In this document: positions 1-11,024 of the stretch, in pieces | Position numbering within the stretch: position 1 is the stretch's first letter | Layout of the letters: every line of letters begins with the position of its first letter | Assembly: GCA_963989385.1 (NCBI GenBank) | Contig: OZ022509.1 | Location: forward strand, 80,126,667 to 80,190,666 | Source: Ctena decussata | Taxonomy: Eukaryota > Mollusca > Bivalvia > Lucinida > Lucinidae | DNA: 64,000 nucleotides | Reading direction: 5' to 3' | The notes under the pieces: generated by a model | Told to the model about the DNA's origin: nothing | Database searches by the model: none | The model's input: the letters and a program-made list of their open reading frames with translations, nothing else | Position numbers and translations under genes: made by a program

Positions 1-323
1 TTTATCGAAGTAACTTTAACATATAAATTTGTCAAAGAAACATTGTCATATTGTGGCATTTACACGAGCAAATTTTTATGTGACAACCCTACTTTGTCAT
101 AGAAACTTTTGTCGTGTAAACGCGCCCTAACAGTGTGTTGAAAGCATGTTGTTATGACCATGTATATAAATCTATAGTCTGACAGAAAATGTATCATGTT
201 TGCATAAATCATCTTTTTCATTAGCATACATCATAATCATCTTTTGAACCATCTCATTCATCTGACAGGGTAGAATTAGGCTCTTGAATAGGAGAGAATT
301 TAGTTTGTAGCTCAGTAGGGAAG
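1..323. repeat. Partial copy of MITE-bearing repeat, truncated by the window edge
   Basis: Bases 1-323 match 7584-7906 almost base for base, then diverge abruptly. The first ~130 bases are the right half of the MITE-like element seen whole at 7285-7713, ending in its terminal inverted repeat (CGTGTAAACGCGCCCTAA). The remaining ~190 bases are the sequence that follows the MITE inside retrotransposon A. This is therefore probably a fragment of another A-type leader carrying the same MITE, rather than an independent MITE insertion. The left part lies outside the window. Confidence 0.85.
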
Positions 324-1127
324 ACTGATCATCCCTTGTAGATCTGAGTGTTTCCTGTTCACACATGTGGGAAAGAGGCCCCATATAGTAACGAAAGAGA
401 TAAAGTCAACAAAATCTCACACAGCACATTGCTGCCACCATAAATGACACTGGAAAACTAGTAGCTATGTCTTGCTTTCTGCTGGCATATGTGACAAGGG
501 CGTAGTTGTCTATACGCAAATACGCAGGTGCGTATTGAAATTTTATCAAATTGACAAAATTTCAAAACGCACCTGCATATTTGCATACTGAAATTTTATA
601 AATCTGACAAGATTTTAATACAACTGCTAAACGACATGACGATCGGAAACACCTTAGGACTGACTTACTACCAATAAAACATGGGTGAGCATATCATGAA
701 CTTGCTCCTCGCTACGCCCATTGGTTACATAAAGATGCTGACATGATTTGCATTAAATTCTGATTTTAAAGTGTACCAAAGTGTACCTTTAACAAAGTGG
801 TTTTGTTTGTTTCCGGTGATGGTTCATTGATTAGTTAGTTTAAACATATTTCATTGCCAAATACTCTACACAGCAATTGGGTTGGACCACAAGTTCTTAC
901 AACATTAATTACGGTCCTCCCCATACATTTGTATAATACAAATTTACAGGCAATGACATGAAAATTAGACATACTATAAGTAAGGTGTAAATTCTATAGA
1001 GCTCAAACATACAATAGGAAAGATAGAAAACATGTACAAAGAAAGTAACAACAACTTATGCAGTAATCAGCATCCAGTCTGACATCAACAGCAGCCATTA
1101 TGATATATCAGGCAGGTAAGGAGGGGA
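324..1127. other. No gene recognised; one hairpin repeat inside
   Basis: Apart from the hairpin at 516-584, I see no coding potential, tRNA-like or repeat-family match in this AT-rich stretch. Short open frames here show no recognisable motif. Confidence 0.5.
516..584. repeat. Hairpin repeat, copy 1
   Basis: This is a near-perfect inverted repeat with arms of about 29 bp (two mismatches) around an ~11-base spacer. The arms contain GCAGGTGCGT and its complement ACGCACCTGC, followed by TTGAAATTTT. A second, more diverged copy lies at 3306-3372, so it is a dispersed foldback sequence rather than a chance palindrome. Confidence 0.8.
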
Positions 1128-1143
1128 GGGGGGGGGGGGGGGG
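1128..1143. repeat. Poly-G tract
   Basis: An uninterrupted run of 16 G preceded by further G blocks. It is simple low-complexity sequence and potentially G-quadruplex forming. Confidence 0.9.
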
Positions 1144-1339
1144 AGAGAATGGGTTGGGGGAAGGAAATGGAACTGGTCTTTCTGTACCCTCGTAATAGTT
1201 CTTCTATTGTTGGGCAGACTCAGGTTTGGTATAGCTTCATTCACCTGAAAGAAATAAATGAATATAAAGTGGCATGCCCATATCAACAATATTTTAACGT
1301 CTGCTTCAAAAATGTTAGTTTAAGCTTAATCGTAAAACG

Positions 1340-2151
1340 CCTAATCAACTTTACTTTTCGTATTTGAGACCCTTGGTTGAGTATGCTTCTGTCGTATGGG
1401 ATGGGTGCACAATGTATGAAAAGGAACAACTCGAACGATTTCAGTACGAAGCTGCTCGAATAGTCACCAGATTAACCCGTTCTGTTTCATTAGATAATTT
1501 AATGACCGAAATAGGATGGCTTCCTTTGTCCGATCATTGAAGTTGATAAGTATGTATAAAATTGTTAATGGTGCTGCACCGGAATATTCATGTAATATGT
1601 TGCCTCCTCTTGTTACCGAGAGAACTGTATATAACCTTCGAAACGCTGAAAATATAACTATTATGAACAGAAGAACCGAAATATTTGCTAAATCTTTTAT
1701 TCCTTCAGGTTCACTTTTGTGGAATAACTTACCTCTTTCTATTCGATCTGAAACGTCTAATAACTCATTCAAATTAAAAATAAAACAGCATATTTATATT
1801 TCTCCGCAACTTCCGAAATACTTTTTCCAAGTCAAGAGAAGTGAATCTGTATTCATTGTCGAATAAGGAACGGATGCAGTAATCTTTACAACGATCTGTA
1901 TCAAAACCATCTTAACGACTCACCAATATCTGACTGTGGGAATAGTATTGAAGATGCTGAACATTATTTTTTTTAGATGTGAAAGGTATAGCAATGAACG
2001 ACTAATCCTATTTCGAGCAACCAGAAAATTTCATCCTCTAGGAGTTCATTTCATATTATATGGCTCCGATGCACTTTCTGTAAAGGACACTATTATCTTC
2101 TTCGGTCATGTGCACCAGTTTATGAAAGAGACAAAACGGTTTATTAATTAA
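1340..2151 (+). pseudogene. Decayed LINE ORF2 3' end (RT thumb and C-terminal region)
   Basis: Three reading frames in succession encode the C-terminal part of a non-LTR retrotransposon polymerase. From 1367 the frame reads the typical LRPLVEYASVVWD block and a WLPLSD block before a stop. From about 1516 a second frame carries YKIVNGAAPEY and a SGSLLWNNLP-type motif. From about 1936 a third frame has a Cys/His-type tail (DAEHYFF...RCERY). At least two frameshifts separate these blocks, one at a T-run near 1970. The order matches the C-terminus of LINE RTs (jockey/CR1/L2-like group; clade not resolved). The RT palm and endonuclease are absent, so this is a dead 5'-truncated copy. Confidence 0.8.
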
Positions 2152-2254
2152 TTTGCTTTCAAATTTAGTTTTGTCACTATCAGCTTAGCGATCTGGCTAT
2201 CCTTCATAAACATTTTATATATTTAATTATCAGGCTTTAACCTTATATTCATGA

Positions 2255-2632
2255 TTCATTGATGAGCTAGGAAACCTTCATGCGGACCAAACAGCTAAGT
2301 TTAATGTTTCAAATCACTGCAGAAGCAGAGGGCGAGGTTTGGATCCAGTGAAACTGTTTTAAGCCCCCCCCCCCTCCCCCTCCAGTGACTTATTACTCAC
2401 CGTTCCAAGGCGGTACTTCTGTTGTGGTTCTTCATTGTTGTTCTTGTGTCTTATTTAGTTTGTATGTGGTCTGCTAGCAGTGTGGCCATCTGGTAATCCC
2501 GCAGCTGCCCGCTTTGCTTCCTGTTTTGTTTTATAATGAAAGATAAAATGTAGGTAAAAATAATTGTTAAATGTTTTTTGTATAGTTTGTTCAGTCTGTT
2601 GTGTGGTTTAAGCGTTTTTGTTTGATTGAACC
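2255..2632 (+). repeat. Dispersed repeat R, copy R1
   Basis: Member of a family recognised by a head like TTGATGAGCTAGG, a middle like AAAACTGTTTAAGCCCCC and a core like CCGTTCCAAGGCGGTACTTC. Other copies are at 2640, 46074, 48270, 54296, 58817, 59710 and 60085, all in the same orientation. No ORF and no clear tRNA promoter are visible. A C-rich tract (2364-2382) replaces the usual short CCCCCC. Confidence 0.75.
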
Positions 2633-2639
2633 GTTGCGG

Positions 2640-3030
2640 AAACTAAGGGCGAGGTTTGGGTCCTGTAAAACTTGTTTAAGCCCCCAGTAATCTTTTGCTG
2701 ACCGTTCCAAGGCGATACCTCTGTTGCGGTTCCTTGATGTTATATTGTGCTGTGACCACTTGTCTATGGTCTCTGGTGGTTTGGTCACCTGTATTGCTGC
2801 CCAATGTGCCTTCTGTTTTATTTTGTTTTGTAATTAAAATAAAAAAAATAGGTAAAATCGACGTTGATGCTGTTATTGGGTAGCTGAATGACCATCTGTT
2901 TGGGAAAGAGCTACTCATTCGGTTTAATGTGCGTGTCTTTCGTAAACTTGTGTCAGTTTCTGTGTGTATGTGTTTCTTTCCCTAATGGTTTTGAGAGCGG
3001 AATGTGGGAATTGATTGTATTAATTTCTGA
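2640..3030 (+). repeat. Dispersed repeat R, copy R2
   Basis: It shares the core (GACCGTTCCAAGGCGATACC) and the downstream motif of other R copies (TTTGGGAAAGAGCTACTCA). It follows R1 directly, as if in tandem. The region to 3300 holds nothing else recognisable. Confidence 0.7.
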
Positions 3031-3305
3031 TCATTGCCTATCTTTTTACTTAAGACGAAATGGTTTTACACAGAATGTCACAGGATCGTTTGACAAATGG
3101 TGCCACACCGAACAATTAAATGCCGCAATTACTGTGTTCATGGTTTCAAATCAAGGGCGAAGCTAGAGACGATTACAGGATACGCTCAATCAGGTCTTTA
3201 TTCTCTTTGAGGGCGAAATCCATGCGGTTAAGCCAGTATGACATTTCATATAGTCATGTCAGTCAGCAGTTTTTACTGAATTCTTGCCCAGTTTACAAAT
3301 TACAT

Positions 3306-3372
3306 GCAAATATGATGGTGCGTGTTGAAATTTTGACAATTTGACGAAATTTCAATACGCACCTGCGTATTT
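3306..3372. repeat. Hairpin repeat, copy 2
   Basis: A diverged second copy of the 516-584 foldback: arms with GGTGCGTGTTGAAATTTTG and its imperfect complement, about 30 bp each with a few mismatches. Local sequence flanking the two copies differs. Confidence 0.75.
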
Positions 3373-3582
3373 AGGTTTAGGAAGCTACGACCTTGCAAAA
3401 GCGATCAGTAAAGTAAAAAATAGACACAGCTCAGGAATTACAAATGGACAGCTCTTTCCCTAACAGGTGGTCATGCAGTTACTCCAATGAACAGCAGCAG
3501 CAACATCTACTTATTTTTTCTATTTTAAACTACAAAACAAAACAAAACACATAAGAAAAATAGGCAGCTATTCGGGTGACTA

Positions 3583-4589
3583 CACTGCATGAGAACAGAG
3601 ACAAGAGGGCCAAACAATAGGTAACATTGAGGAAGCGCAACAAAAGCATAACCTTGTACCGGTCAACAAACAGAGAACAGAGACAAGAGGGCCAAACAAT
3701 AGGTAACATGGAGGAAGCGCAACAGGAGCCTTACCTTGTACCGGTCAATAAACAGAGAACAGAGACAAGAGGGCCAAACAATAGGTAACATTGAGGAAGC
3801 ACAACAAAAGCATTACCTTGTACCGGTCAATAAACAGAGAACAGAGACAAGAGGGCCAAACAATAGGTAACACATGAGAACAGAGACAAGAGGGCCAAAC
3901 AATAGGTAACACATGAGAACAGAGACAAGAGGGCCAAACAATAGGTAACACATGAGAACAGAGACAAGAGGGCCAAACAATAGGTAACACACGAGAACAG
4001 AGACAAGAGGGCCAAAAAATAGGTAACATTGAGGAAGCGCAACAAAAGCATTATCTTGTACCGGTCAATAAACAGAGAACAGAGACAAGAGGGCCAAACA
4101 ATAGGTAACATTGAGGAAGAACAACAAAAGCATTATCTTGTACCGGTCAATAACAAGAGGGCCAAACAAAAGGTAACATATGAGAACAGAGACAAGAGGG
4201 CCAAACTATAGGTAACATTTAGGAAGCACAACAAAAGCATTACCTTGTGCCGGTCAATAAACAGAGAACAGAGACAAGAGGGCCAAACAATAGGTAACAT
4301 TGAGGAAGCACAGCAAAAGCATTACCTTGTACCGGTCAATAAACAGAGAACAGAGACAAGAGGGCCAAACAATAGGTAACATTGAGGAAGCACAACAAAA
4401 GCATTACCTTGTACCGGTCAATAAACAGAGAACAGAGACAAGAGGGCCAAACAATAGGTAACATTGAGGAAGCACAACAAAAGCATTACCTTGTACCGGT
4501 CAATAAACAGAGAACAGAGACAAGAGGGCCAAACAATAGGTAACATTGAGGAAGCACAACAAAAGCATTACCTTGTACCGGTCAATAAA
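3583..4589. repeat. Nested 39/82-bp minisatellite
   Basis: The array is built from an 82-bp unit containing GAGACAAGAGGGCCAAACAA and the spacer TTACCTTGTACCGGTCAATA. Around 3870-4010 a shorter 39-bp unit lacking the spacer is repeated in tandem with a strict 39-base step (CATGAG at 3873, 3912, 3951). Units are highly similar to each other, suggesting recent homogenisation. Open frames on both strands are by-products of the repeat. Confidence 0.95.
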
Positions 4590-4879
4590 AGATTTCTAGG
4601 GGACAATCGGATGATATTTTCTAGAAATTACAAATACTATTTTCTTGAAATCTGCAAAAAGTATAAAATTGTGGCATTTCTTTTGTCGTGCAGTATTAAA
4701 AAAAAGTATGCTTATCTTTATGGTGAAAGCGTACACTTTCAGGGGAAGCAATCCTGATATTTTCTTTTTTGCCTCCCTTCTCAACAGGTTCAATAGTTCA
4801 GTCTATAGTTGGTGGTAGGTTGGATGTTTTAGATTTAATGGCTCTCTTGGGTAGCATTTCAGTCTCTATCGAGGCGTCT

Positions 4880-5345
4880 CCCAGAATATCAAGTTTCTGT
4901 CCGTCATTTCCATATATCTCTATGCCTATGAATCATGGACCGTTGACAACAGAGTTGGAGAAAAGAATGCAGGCCTCGGAGATGAGATGCTACCAAAGGT
5001 TACTGAATATTTCGCACAAAGACCATATAACCAATGAGAAGGTTTGCAGAAAGATCGAAGCAGCCACTGTAAAATATGATGAACTCCTGACCGTGGCCAA
5101 GAAAAGAAAACTAAAGCGGTGTGGCAAAGGCTCAAGGTCTTTTTGGTTTAGCAAAGACGATTTTACAGGGCACAGTGAAAGGAAAAAGAAATAGAAAGAA
5201 GAAGAGGTGGGAAAAAGAGGTGGGAAGAGAATATTGAAGAGTGGACAGGAATGAACTGGCAGCTTAACTAGGGCAGCTGAAAACAGAACAAGGTGGTAAA
5301 GGGCCGTTTCGAAGTCATCTGTGGTGCCCCAACGACCTTGTAAGG
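4880..5345 (+). pseudogene. RTE-like LINE 3' end, plus-strand fragment
   Basis: The frame at 4931-5191 encodes the end of an RTE/CFDP2-type endonuclease-reverse transcriptase: a TTELEKRMQASEMRCYQRLL block, then a DHITNEKV block and a KYDELLTVAKKRKL block, followed by SFWFSKDDF in place of the usual GLAKTI. Sequence to about 5345 continues the tail out of frame (the usual WTGM block near 5248 and a VVPQRP-type ending near 5325). It is 5'-truncated and frameshifted, hence non-functional. It faces a second copy at 5590-6029 in the opposite orientation. Confidence 0.85.
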
Positions 5346-5589
5346 TTATAGGATAGAATAGAGAAATAGAATAGTTTGTGACTCTAGATATCATACCCAT
5401 CTTAATTGCTTTTTTGGACCAGATTATCTAGTTTCTTAAATTGAATTGAAACCTCATCAGTACCTGGTGGTCTGGCCAGCCTGTCTTTCTTTTTTATGCC
5501 AGATTGAGACCCCCATCAGTGACGCTCAGTAATATCCTGTCCAGCCTATCTGTCTCCATCATCTAGTCTAGTCTGTTCCATATCCGTGT

Positions 5590-6029
5590 GAAGTCGTTGG
5601 GACACCACAGATGACTCTACAACTATCCTTTTCCACTTAGTCCTGTCTTCAATTGCCCTAGTAGAGCTAACAAAATTCATTCCTGTTCATTCCTTATTAT
5701 CTTCTTCCCACCTCTTCTTCTGTCTACGTCTCTGTCTCTGTACTTTCACGGTGCCATGCAGGATTGTTTTTGCTAAACCAGAAGACCTTGAGACGTGGCC
5801 AAGCCACCTTAGTTTCCGTTTCTTGACCAAAGTCAGAAGTTCATCATAATCACCAATGGCTGCTAGGATCTTCCTGCGAACCTCCTCATTGGTTATATGG
5901 TCCTTGTGCGAAATGTTCAGTAACCTAAACTAACCTTCTGTACAATCTCATCTCAAAGGCCTGCGTTCTTTTCACTAACTCTTCTTTCATGGTCCGTGAC
6001 TCACAGGCACACAGAAAAATGGATATGAC
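5590..6029 (-). pseudogene. RTE-like LINE C-terminal half, minus strand (split by element A)
   Basis: Read on the minus strand, this region gives the C-terminal part of the same RTE-like family (SIFLCACESRTMKEE block near its start, then a degraded KDHVTNEE/DELLTLVKKRKL region and VVPQRP-type end), with stops and frameshifts. Its 5' continuation lies at 15343-15710: removing element A and one ATGAC copy restores the SLGSKVKLMR...SIFL...CES order. The LINE was thus already in place when retrotransposon A inserted. Confidence 0.85.
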
Positions 6030-6757
6030 TGTCATAGGGTCTGATACACAATTTTTATTTTTTTATCTAAACCACGCGTTCCCATAGCCCTATAGGCATT
6101 CCAGGATCCCACCGTCCAGTCCTAAAGGCCCATCCTATGTCCCGCCCTTCAGTTGGATGTGTAGTGTAGTTAGGGTAGTGTTGGTAACAGTAGTACTCAC
6201 TGGTTAACATGCTATTCTTCTTGCAACGCTTCGGTGCATTTGCCAATTCATCGTTGTGTAATTCACATCCATATTTCCATATTACTTGTTGTGAATATAT
6301 TTATATAATATATTTGCAGGTATGTGGCTTTATCATTCCATTTTGTCGTTTTTGTCATTTCAGCTGTTAAATAGGATGTTCTTGTAATTTTTTCATGCTA
6401 CCTTTATGACGCATTTTATGCAATTTACTGAAGAAGAATTGTGCACTTCCAAGCGTCATATTTGTCCACGTGGGTGTCAGGCAAGGTGGAACGCTAGGTC
6501 TGTTGTTTATGTAAACCCATATCTTTCCATCCATCCAGTCTTTGATTGCTATTCAAATACTGTTCATTCTACATGTATGACATGCATTTATTTCAGGCAT
6601 TCGCCAAGTCATCGTTGTGTAATTCACATCCATATTTCCATATTACATGTTGTGAATATATTTATATAATATATTTGCAGGCTTGCTTGGTATTTAGAAC
6701 CCCGTTCGTTTGTGAGCTGAAGCCAATAAATCGATCAGCAATAACAGACACTCTGAT
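6030..6757 (+). repeat. Element A 5' LTR
   Basis: Starts TGTCATAGG and ends ACTCTGAT. AATAAA at 6725-6730, about 30 bases before the end, is a plausible poly(A) signal, and TATA-like sequence (TTATATAATATATTTGCAG) occurs twice. An ~85-bp segment is duplicated inside the LTR (about 6236-6320 and 6598-6681). Confidence 0.92.
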
Positions 6758-6759
6758 AT

Positions 6760-6777
6760 TGGTGGCCAGTGTTCGGT
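6760..6777 (+). promoter_or_regulatory. Putative primer-binding site of element A
   Basis: TGGTGGCCAGTGTTCGG starts 2 bases after the LTR end and begins with the TGG expected of a PBS. I could not match it confidently to a particular tRNA 3' end. Confidence 0.45.
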
Positions 6778-7284
6778 ACCATCGCAGAAGCCATGTACAA
6801 TCAGGACAGTCCTGCTGAGTACGTATGTACTGGAAGTTGTGCGCCTTTCTGACGTCACGATATATTTCCGGATATCTTGTTTACATTTATCTCTGAACAC
6901 GTGTTTTGCTTAAATGGGCCCATCATCGTTGAATTCGCCATAGATCGACAGTGACCATTCTGGGAGTGACTTCGTCTGAGACGCCTCAACGGACTACAGA
7001 ACATTGTGTTAAAAACTGTGACCGCATTATTGTAAATAATCGGTGTGTTGATCATGACTCATTGACGTGATCATGTACATTTTGTGATGTGTTGTTTTTA
7101 TTCAATTCATGTGGATGGATGGAGTATTCTATCAAAGGTAGGATCATACTATTATTTCCACCTTGCAATTTCATAGGTATTACTTATCCCAGTCAACATT
7201 CACTTTCAGATGTCTTTCGTGCATAATCAGTGTTTCGAAGTTCCTACGCTATCCTGCACGACAGCCATTGTTCTGTTTGTTTAC

Positions 7285-7713
7285 TTAGGGTGCGTTTACA
7301 CGAGCAAAGTTTCTATGTCACAGAAACTTTAACAAAGAAAATATGACAAACATTTTGCGTTTACACGGAGCAAACTATTTGTTAAAGAAAATGTGCCATA
7401 GAATCTTTGTCACACAAACTTTGGCAATGAAATATTTGCTGCAGTGTTCACACGATCAAATATTATTCGTCAAAGTTACCTGCAGCGATGAAACAAAATC
7501 TTTGTCACATTTTCCACGCTTGTAGCAATGTTCTTTGTTACATAATCTTTTGCAAAGTTCTCCGTTTACACGGACAAATTTAATTTATCGAAGTAACTTT
7601 AACATATAAATTTGTCAAAGAAACATTGTCATATTGTGGCATTTACACGAGCAAATTTTTATGTGACAACCCTACTTTGTCATAGAAACTTTTGTCGTGT
7701 AAACGCGCCCTAA
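7285..7713. mobile_element. MITE-like element with ~35-bp TIRs
   Basis: The ends are inverted repeats, TTAGGGTGCGTTTACACGA on the left and TCGTGTAAACGCGCCCTAA on the right, and similarity extends about 35 bp with few mismatches. A TA dinucleotide at each junction is compatible with a TA target duplication, as in Tc1/mariner-like elements. The motif TTTACACG-R-GCAAA recurs internally near 7351, 7562 and 7639, so the element is partly built of reiterated TIR sequence. No transposase is present; it is non-autonomous. Half of another copy opens the window. Confidence 0.85.
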
Positions 7714-8221
7714 CAGTGTGTTGAAAGCATGTTGTTATGACCATGTATATAAATCTATAGTCTGACAGAAAATGAATCATGTTTGCATAAATCATATTTT
7801 TCATTAGCATACATCATAATCATCTTTTGAACCATCTCATTCATCTGACAGGGTAGAATTAGGCTCTTGAATAGGAGAGAATTTAGTTTGTAGCTCAGTA
7901 GGGAAGCCCTGCTAGACTTTTCATCTCCTCAGCACCCAACAGCCCAGTACCCTTGCCCTCCGTAAGCTATAGCCCCTTGTCCAATACAGCCCATTTCCAC
8001 TCCTCAGAAAATATGCTCGTCCTAAACTGTTCTCCTCATATTTCTTATTTTGATAACTGTGTATTTTCTGACCAGCCTGCTCCTATCGCTTCGTTGAAAC
8101 AGTGGTAGAAGGTACTTTTCCAGTGCTTTGTCAGAAAATCGATAATGGGTAAACTTTCACACTCGAGCGTCGGGATAGGGTTTATATACCTGTAATAAAC
8201 TCTTACCAGAGCAACTGTCGG

Positions 8222-8300
8222 CGTAGTCCAGTGGACATAGCGCTCGACTACCAATCTTCAAGTAATAAGAGGCTTGGTCGTGAGATCGAAACCTGGTTTC
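8222..8300 (+). repeat. tRNA-like SINE fragment
   Basis: Sequence resembling a tRNA with an A-box-like TAGTCCAGTGGACATAGCG, an anticodon-arm-like GACTACCAATC and a B-box-like GAGATCGAAACC, followed by a T-rich stretch. It shares the CTACCAAT arm with the SINE at 17098 and is therefore read as a SINE head, not a tRNA gene. Confidence 0.55.
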
Positions 8301-10190
8301 GCCATAATATTTTTTTTCCCATTATCAATACAAACAAGTAGGGTGCTTTCAGATTTGAGATGCTTTAATTAGTAAAATTAAATAAAACACACTTCTTTCT
8401 AAAGTTTATTTAGAAAGTTTAATTAAATTGAATTTAAACAGTTTTAACCTCAACAAAATATCTTTCCCTAAATATTTTTTTTGAAAATTAATTGTCCTGC
8501 ACAGTAAAATACTTTACAGGAAATTATATTTTCAAACAAGCCGTTCGCTTCGAATAAGTGTAGACTTACACAGTGATACGCTTTTTCTCTTTCGACATCA
8601 GAAATTTTCTTTTGTGATAGAGGGTAACCTCCATGGAAGACCAACATAATTTTTGTTTTGGCAAGAAATTGGTAAGTAAAGAAATATAATGAAACACAGA
8701 ATTTTGATTTCTGTGCAAGAGTAAAGGTAAGTGTTAAAAAAAAAGACTGATAAGCCTGATCAGTCTACTCTAAAACTGATCGGTGTAAATCACAGAAGTG
8801 TATTTCTGTGTAACCCTCAGTTAAAAAAAAAAACAAAAAAAAAAAAAAAAAAAGTTGTATACTGCATAAAATAAATAAGGCTTATATAATATTCAGTTCC
8901 CCTTTAAAAAGGTAAGTAGTGTGTCAACAAGATATGGTTATACTTAACTTTTGAAGCATTCTGTACAAAGTTAATAAGGCATACAGAAGATAGTGCGAAA
9001 TATAAAAGGCACATATATAGTATACTTAAGAAAATTAATAAGGTACCTGAATAAAAAATTCCTCTTTAACTATAAACAGACTGCCACAGGATTAAATAGT
9101 CTAACAAGGGAATCCGATGCGTGGAGGGGGACACTTGATAGTGTCCAGTGTATACTCTTCAGAATTACTAAGGTCCCAAAGATAAAATTACTTTGAAATT
9201 TTATCGGAGACAGTTGAATTAAAAAAAAACGTAGAATTATTAGGGCCTACATAGATAACTGCACTAGCCACAACGATAATAGATGTGTTCCAGTAATCAT
9301 TGAAAGGTTCTATAGCGCCCAGAATTGCGAAGCATATTTATCACTGGCATAAATCATAGATAACAGATTCTGTGTTGCAGTGATACCGCGAAAGAAGAAA
9401 TATTGTTGCCGTAGCCTATCAAATAATCGCGTTACTTTTTGGGGTGTGAAATGGTAAGTATTGCTTCCAAAAGGTAAGTTGACTTGTGTTTAAAGGGCAT
9501 TTTGCATTGTAGTGTTGTTTTGTGGAGGGCTTGGCTGAGTTTAATTTTAGAGATTGATGGTTTATCTTCAGAGTTTTATTTAAAGCTGTTAAGTGATAGT
9601 GTGTTTGTTGGTTTAAGGGCAGCTTTCCATGCAAAAGTAGTTGAATTTCGGTGAGTCTTTAGTGTCAGATAGTAGTGATCTGAAATTTAGTTAGCTACTG
9701 GTGGTGCAATTACTCAGTGGTTGATAGTGCTGGACTTACTGTAATTTGATAGTAGAACTCCGGTTTGAGTGAATTGAATATTGTTAAAAAAACTGGGAAT
9801 AAGATCACTATATTCTCAGTGATATCATCAGTTTTCTGTTCAGTGCTTTTTGTTGTGGATTGTGGTATAGTTACTTGTAGTTTGGTACCCGCTCTTGTGC
9901 AAAATACCTTTAGTAAAAATATTTCACTGAAAAAAAAAAGTAAACAGTTAACAGTTCTGTTTAAAAAAAACTGTTTAAAACATAAACGTAGGTTGAAAAA
10001 ACTTACGCTTGTACAAATAAATAATCTTTCATTTCAGAACAAATCAGTTTGAGCTTTCAGAAATTAAAAGCTTAATAGAGTAAAGCAGTTTAAACTTTCT
10101 GAAAAAAAAGTTAATTTTCACTCTACAGTGAATTAATTTCAATTTGTCAACAGAAATTTTGCATTAAGGACAGAAGAACAAGATAGTAAA

Positions 10191-11024
10191 ATGGATGAAA
10201 GGAGCAACAGAGAAAGACAGAAATCAGAGAGAGAACGAAGAGCTCATAACAGAGCGGAAAGACGGCTTCAGCTAGAACTACAGAGGCGAACTCAACAGCT
10301 TCAGAGGTTAAGAGAAGATTTTGAGAGAGAAATAAATGAACAAACAGATGTTGTTAGACAAACAGAGTTTGATCTAGAACAGGAACCAGAAATAGTGGTA
10401 GACATAGGAGAGAGAGATGAAGATATACTCTTTGAGGATAGAGAACCAGAAGAGGATTTACAAGATGAAGAAGATAGGAAAAGAGACTTTGCGGGAGGCT
10501 TTGTCTTACAAAGTGATGAAAAGGATAGCAGGCGTAGAAATCTGACCCAGTATGAATTTGATGAGGAAGATGACTATAGAGTCTCGGAAATACAAAGTAT
10601 AAGAAGCCAAAGAGAAAAAGCTTTCGACACAGAGATTGTGGGAGAGGCCACAGGAAGAAAACAAATCTCAGAAAAGGAATTAGGAACAGATCAGGGCGAA
10701 GATTATATTGAGCAGTTGAGAAGAAGATTAAGTTTTGATGAAGATTCTGTGAGTTACAGGCAACCGCAGCCTACTCCAACATTCCTAAAGAAAAGAGATT
10801 CCCTTATAGATGCCCCGAAGAGCATTTTGAAGAAGAAGAGTAGCACTCCTATGAATCCACAGCAGTTGAGTGTCAGAGAGAAGATTCTATTAGAAGAGGA
10901 TAGGCAGAGAACAGACTTGTTTCAGGATAGCCAGAGATTAAGGAGCAAAGGGAGAATGTCACAGGGTATAGTTCAGGTATATAATACACTTGTACTGCCT
11001 TGCGGTACAAGCCGGCTTTTATAG
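10191..11024 (+). CDS. Gag-like N-terminal protein of element A, truncated by internal deletion
   Basis: The 277-residue ORF starts MDERSNRERQKSERERR and is extremely rich in Arg, Glu and Asp. Residues ~1-55 are predicted coiled coil; ~65-110 are acidic. Its position after the leader and before pol marks it as gag-like, but I recognise no capsid domain or zinc knuckle. The last ~15 residues (from about 10975, YNTLVLPCGTSRLL) are not gag: they are read from junction sequence containing a small hairpin, and the next recognisable codons at 11025 are already the end of the RT domain. Gag C-terminus, nucleocapsid, protease and most of RT have been lost here. The start is the first ATG after stop-rich leader sequence. 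Confidence 0.75.
   Translation: MDERSNRERQKSERERRAHNRAERRLQLELQRRTQQLQRLREDFEREINEQTDVVRQTEFDLEQEPEIVVDIGERDEDILFEDREPEEDLQDEEDRKRDFAGGFVLQSDEKDSRRRNLTQYEFDEEDDYRVSEIQSIRSQREKAFDTEIVGEATGRKQISEKELGTDQGEDYIEQLRRRLSFDEDSVSYRQPQPTPTFLKKRDSLIDAPKSILKKKSSTPMNPQQLSVREKILLEEDRQRTDLFQDSQRLRSKGRMSQGIVQVYNTLVLPCGTSRLL

Larger units (their letters stand above)
6758..10190 (+). other. Element A leader, non-coding
   Basis: About 3.4 kb lies between the 5' LTR and the gag-like ORF, far longer than usual. It carries a MITE (7285-7713) and a tRNA-like fragment (8222-8300). A poly-A tract lies at 8822-8854 and AT-rich sequence follows. I see no conserved coding block, so part of the length is later insertion. 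Confidence 0.7.

Noticed and set aside
3745..4111. Long minus-strand repeats of a PIVWPSCLCSH-type peptide
   Set aside because: Translation of the 39/82-bp minisatellite; open only because the unit length is a multiple of three or lacks stops in one frame.
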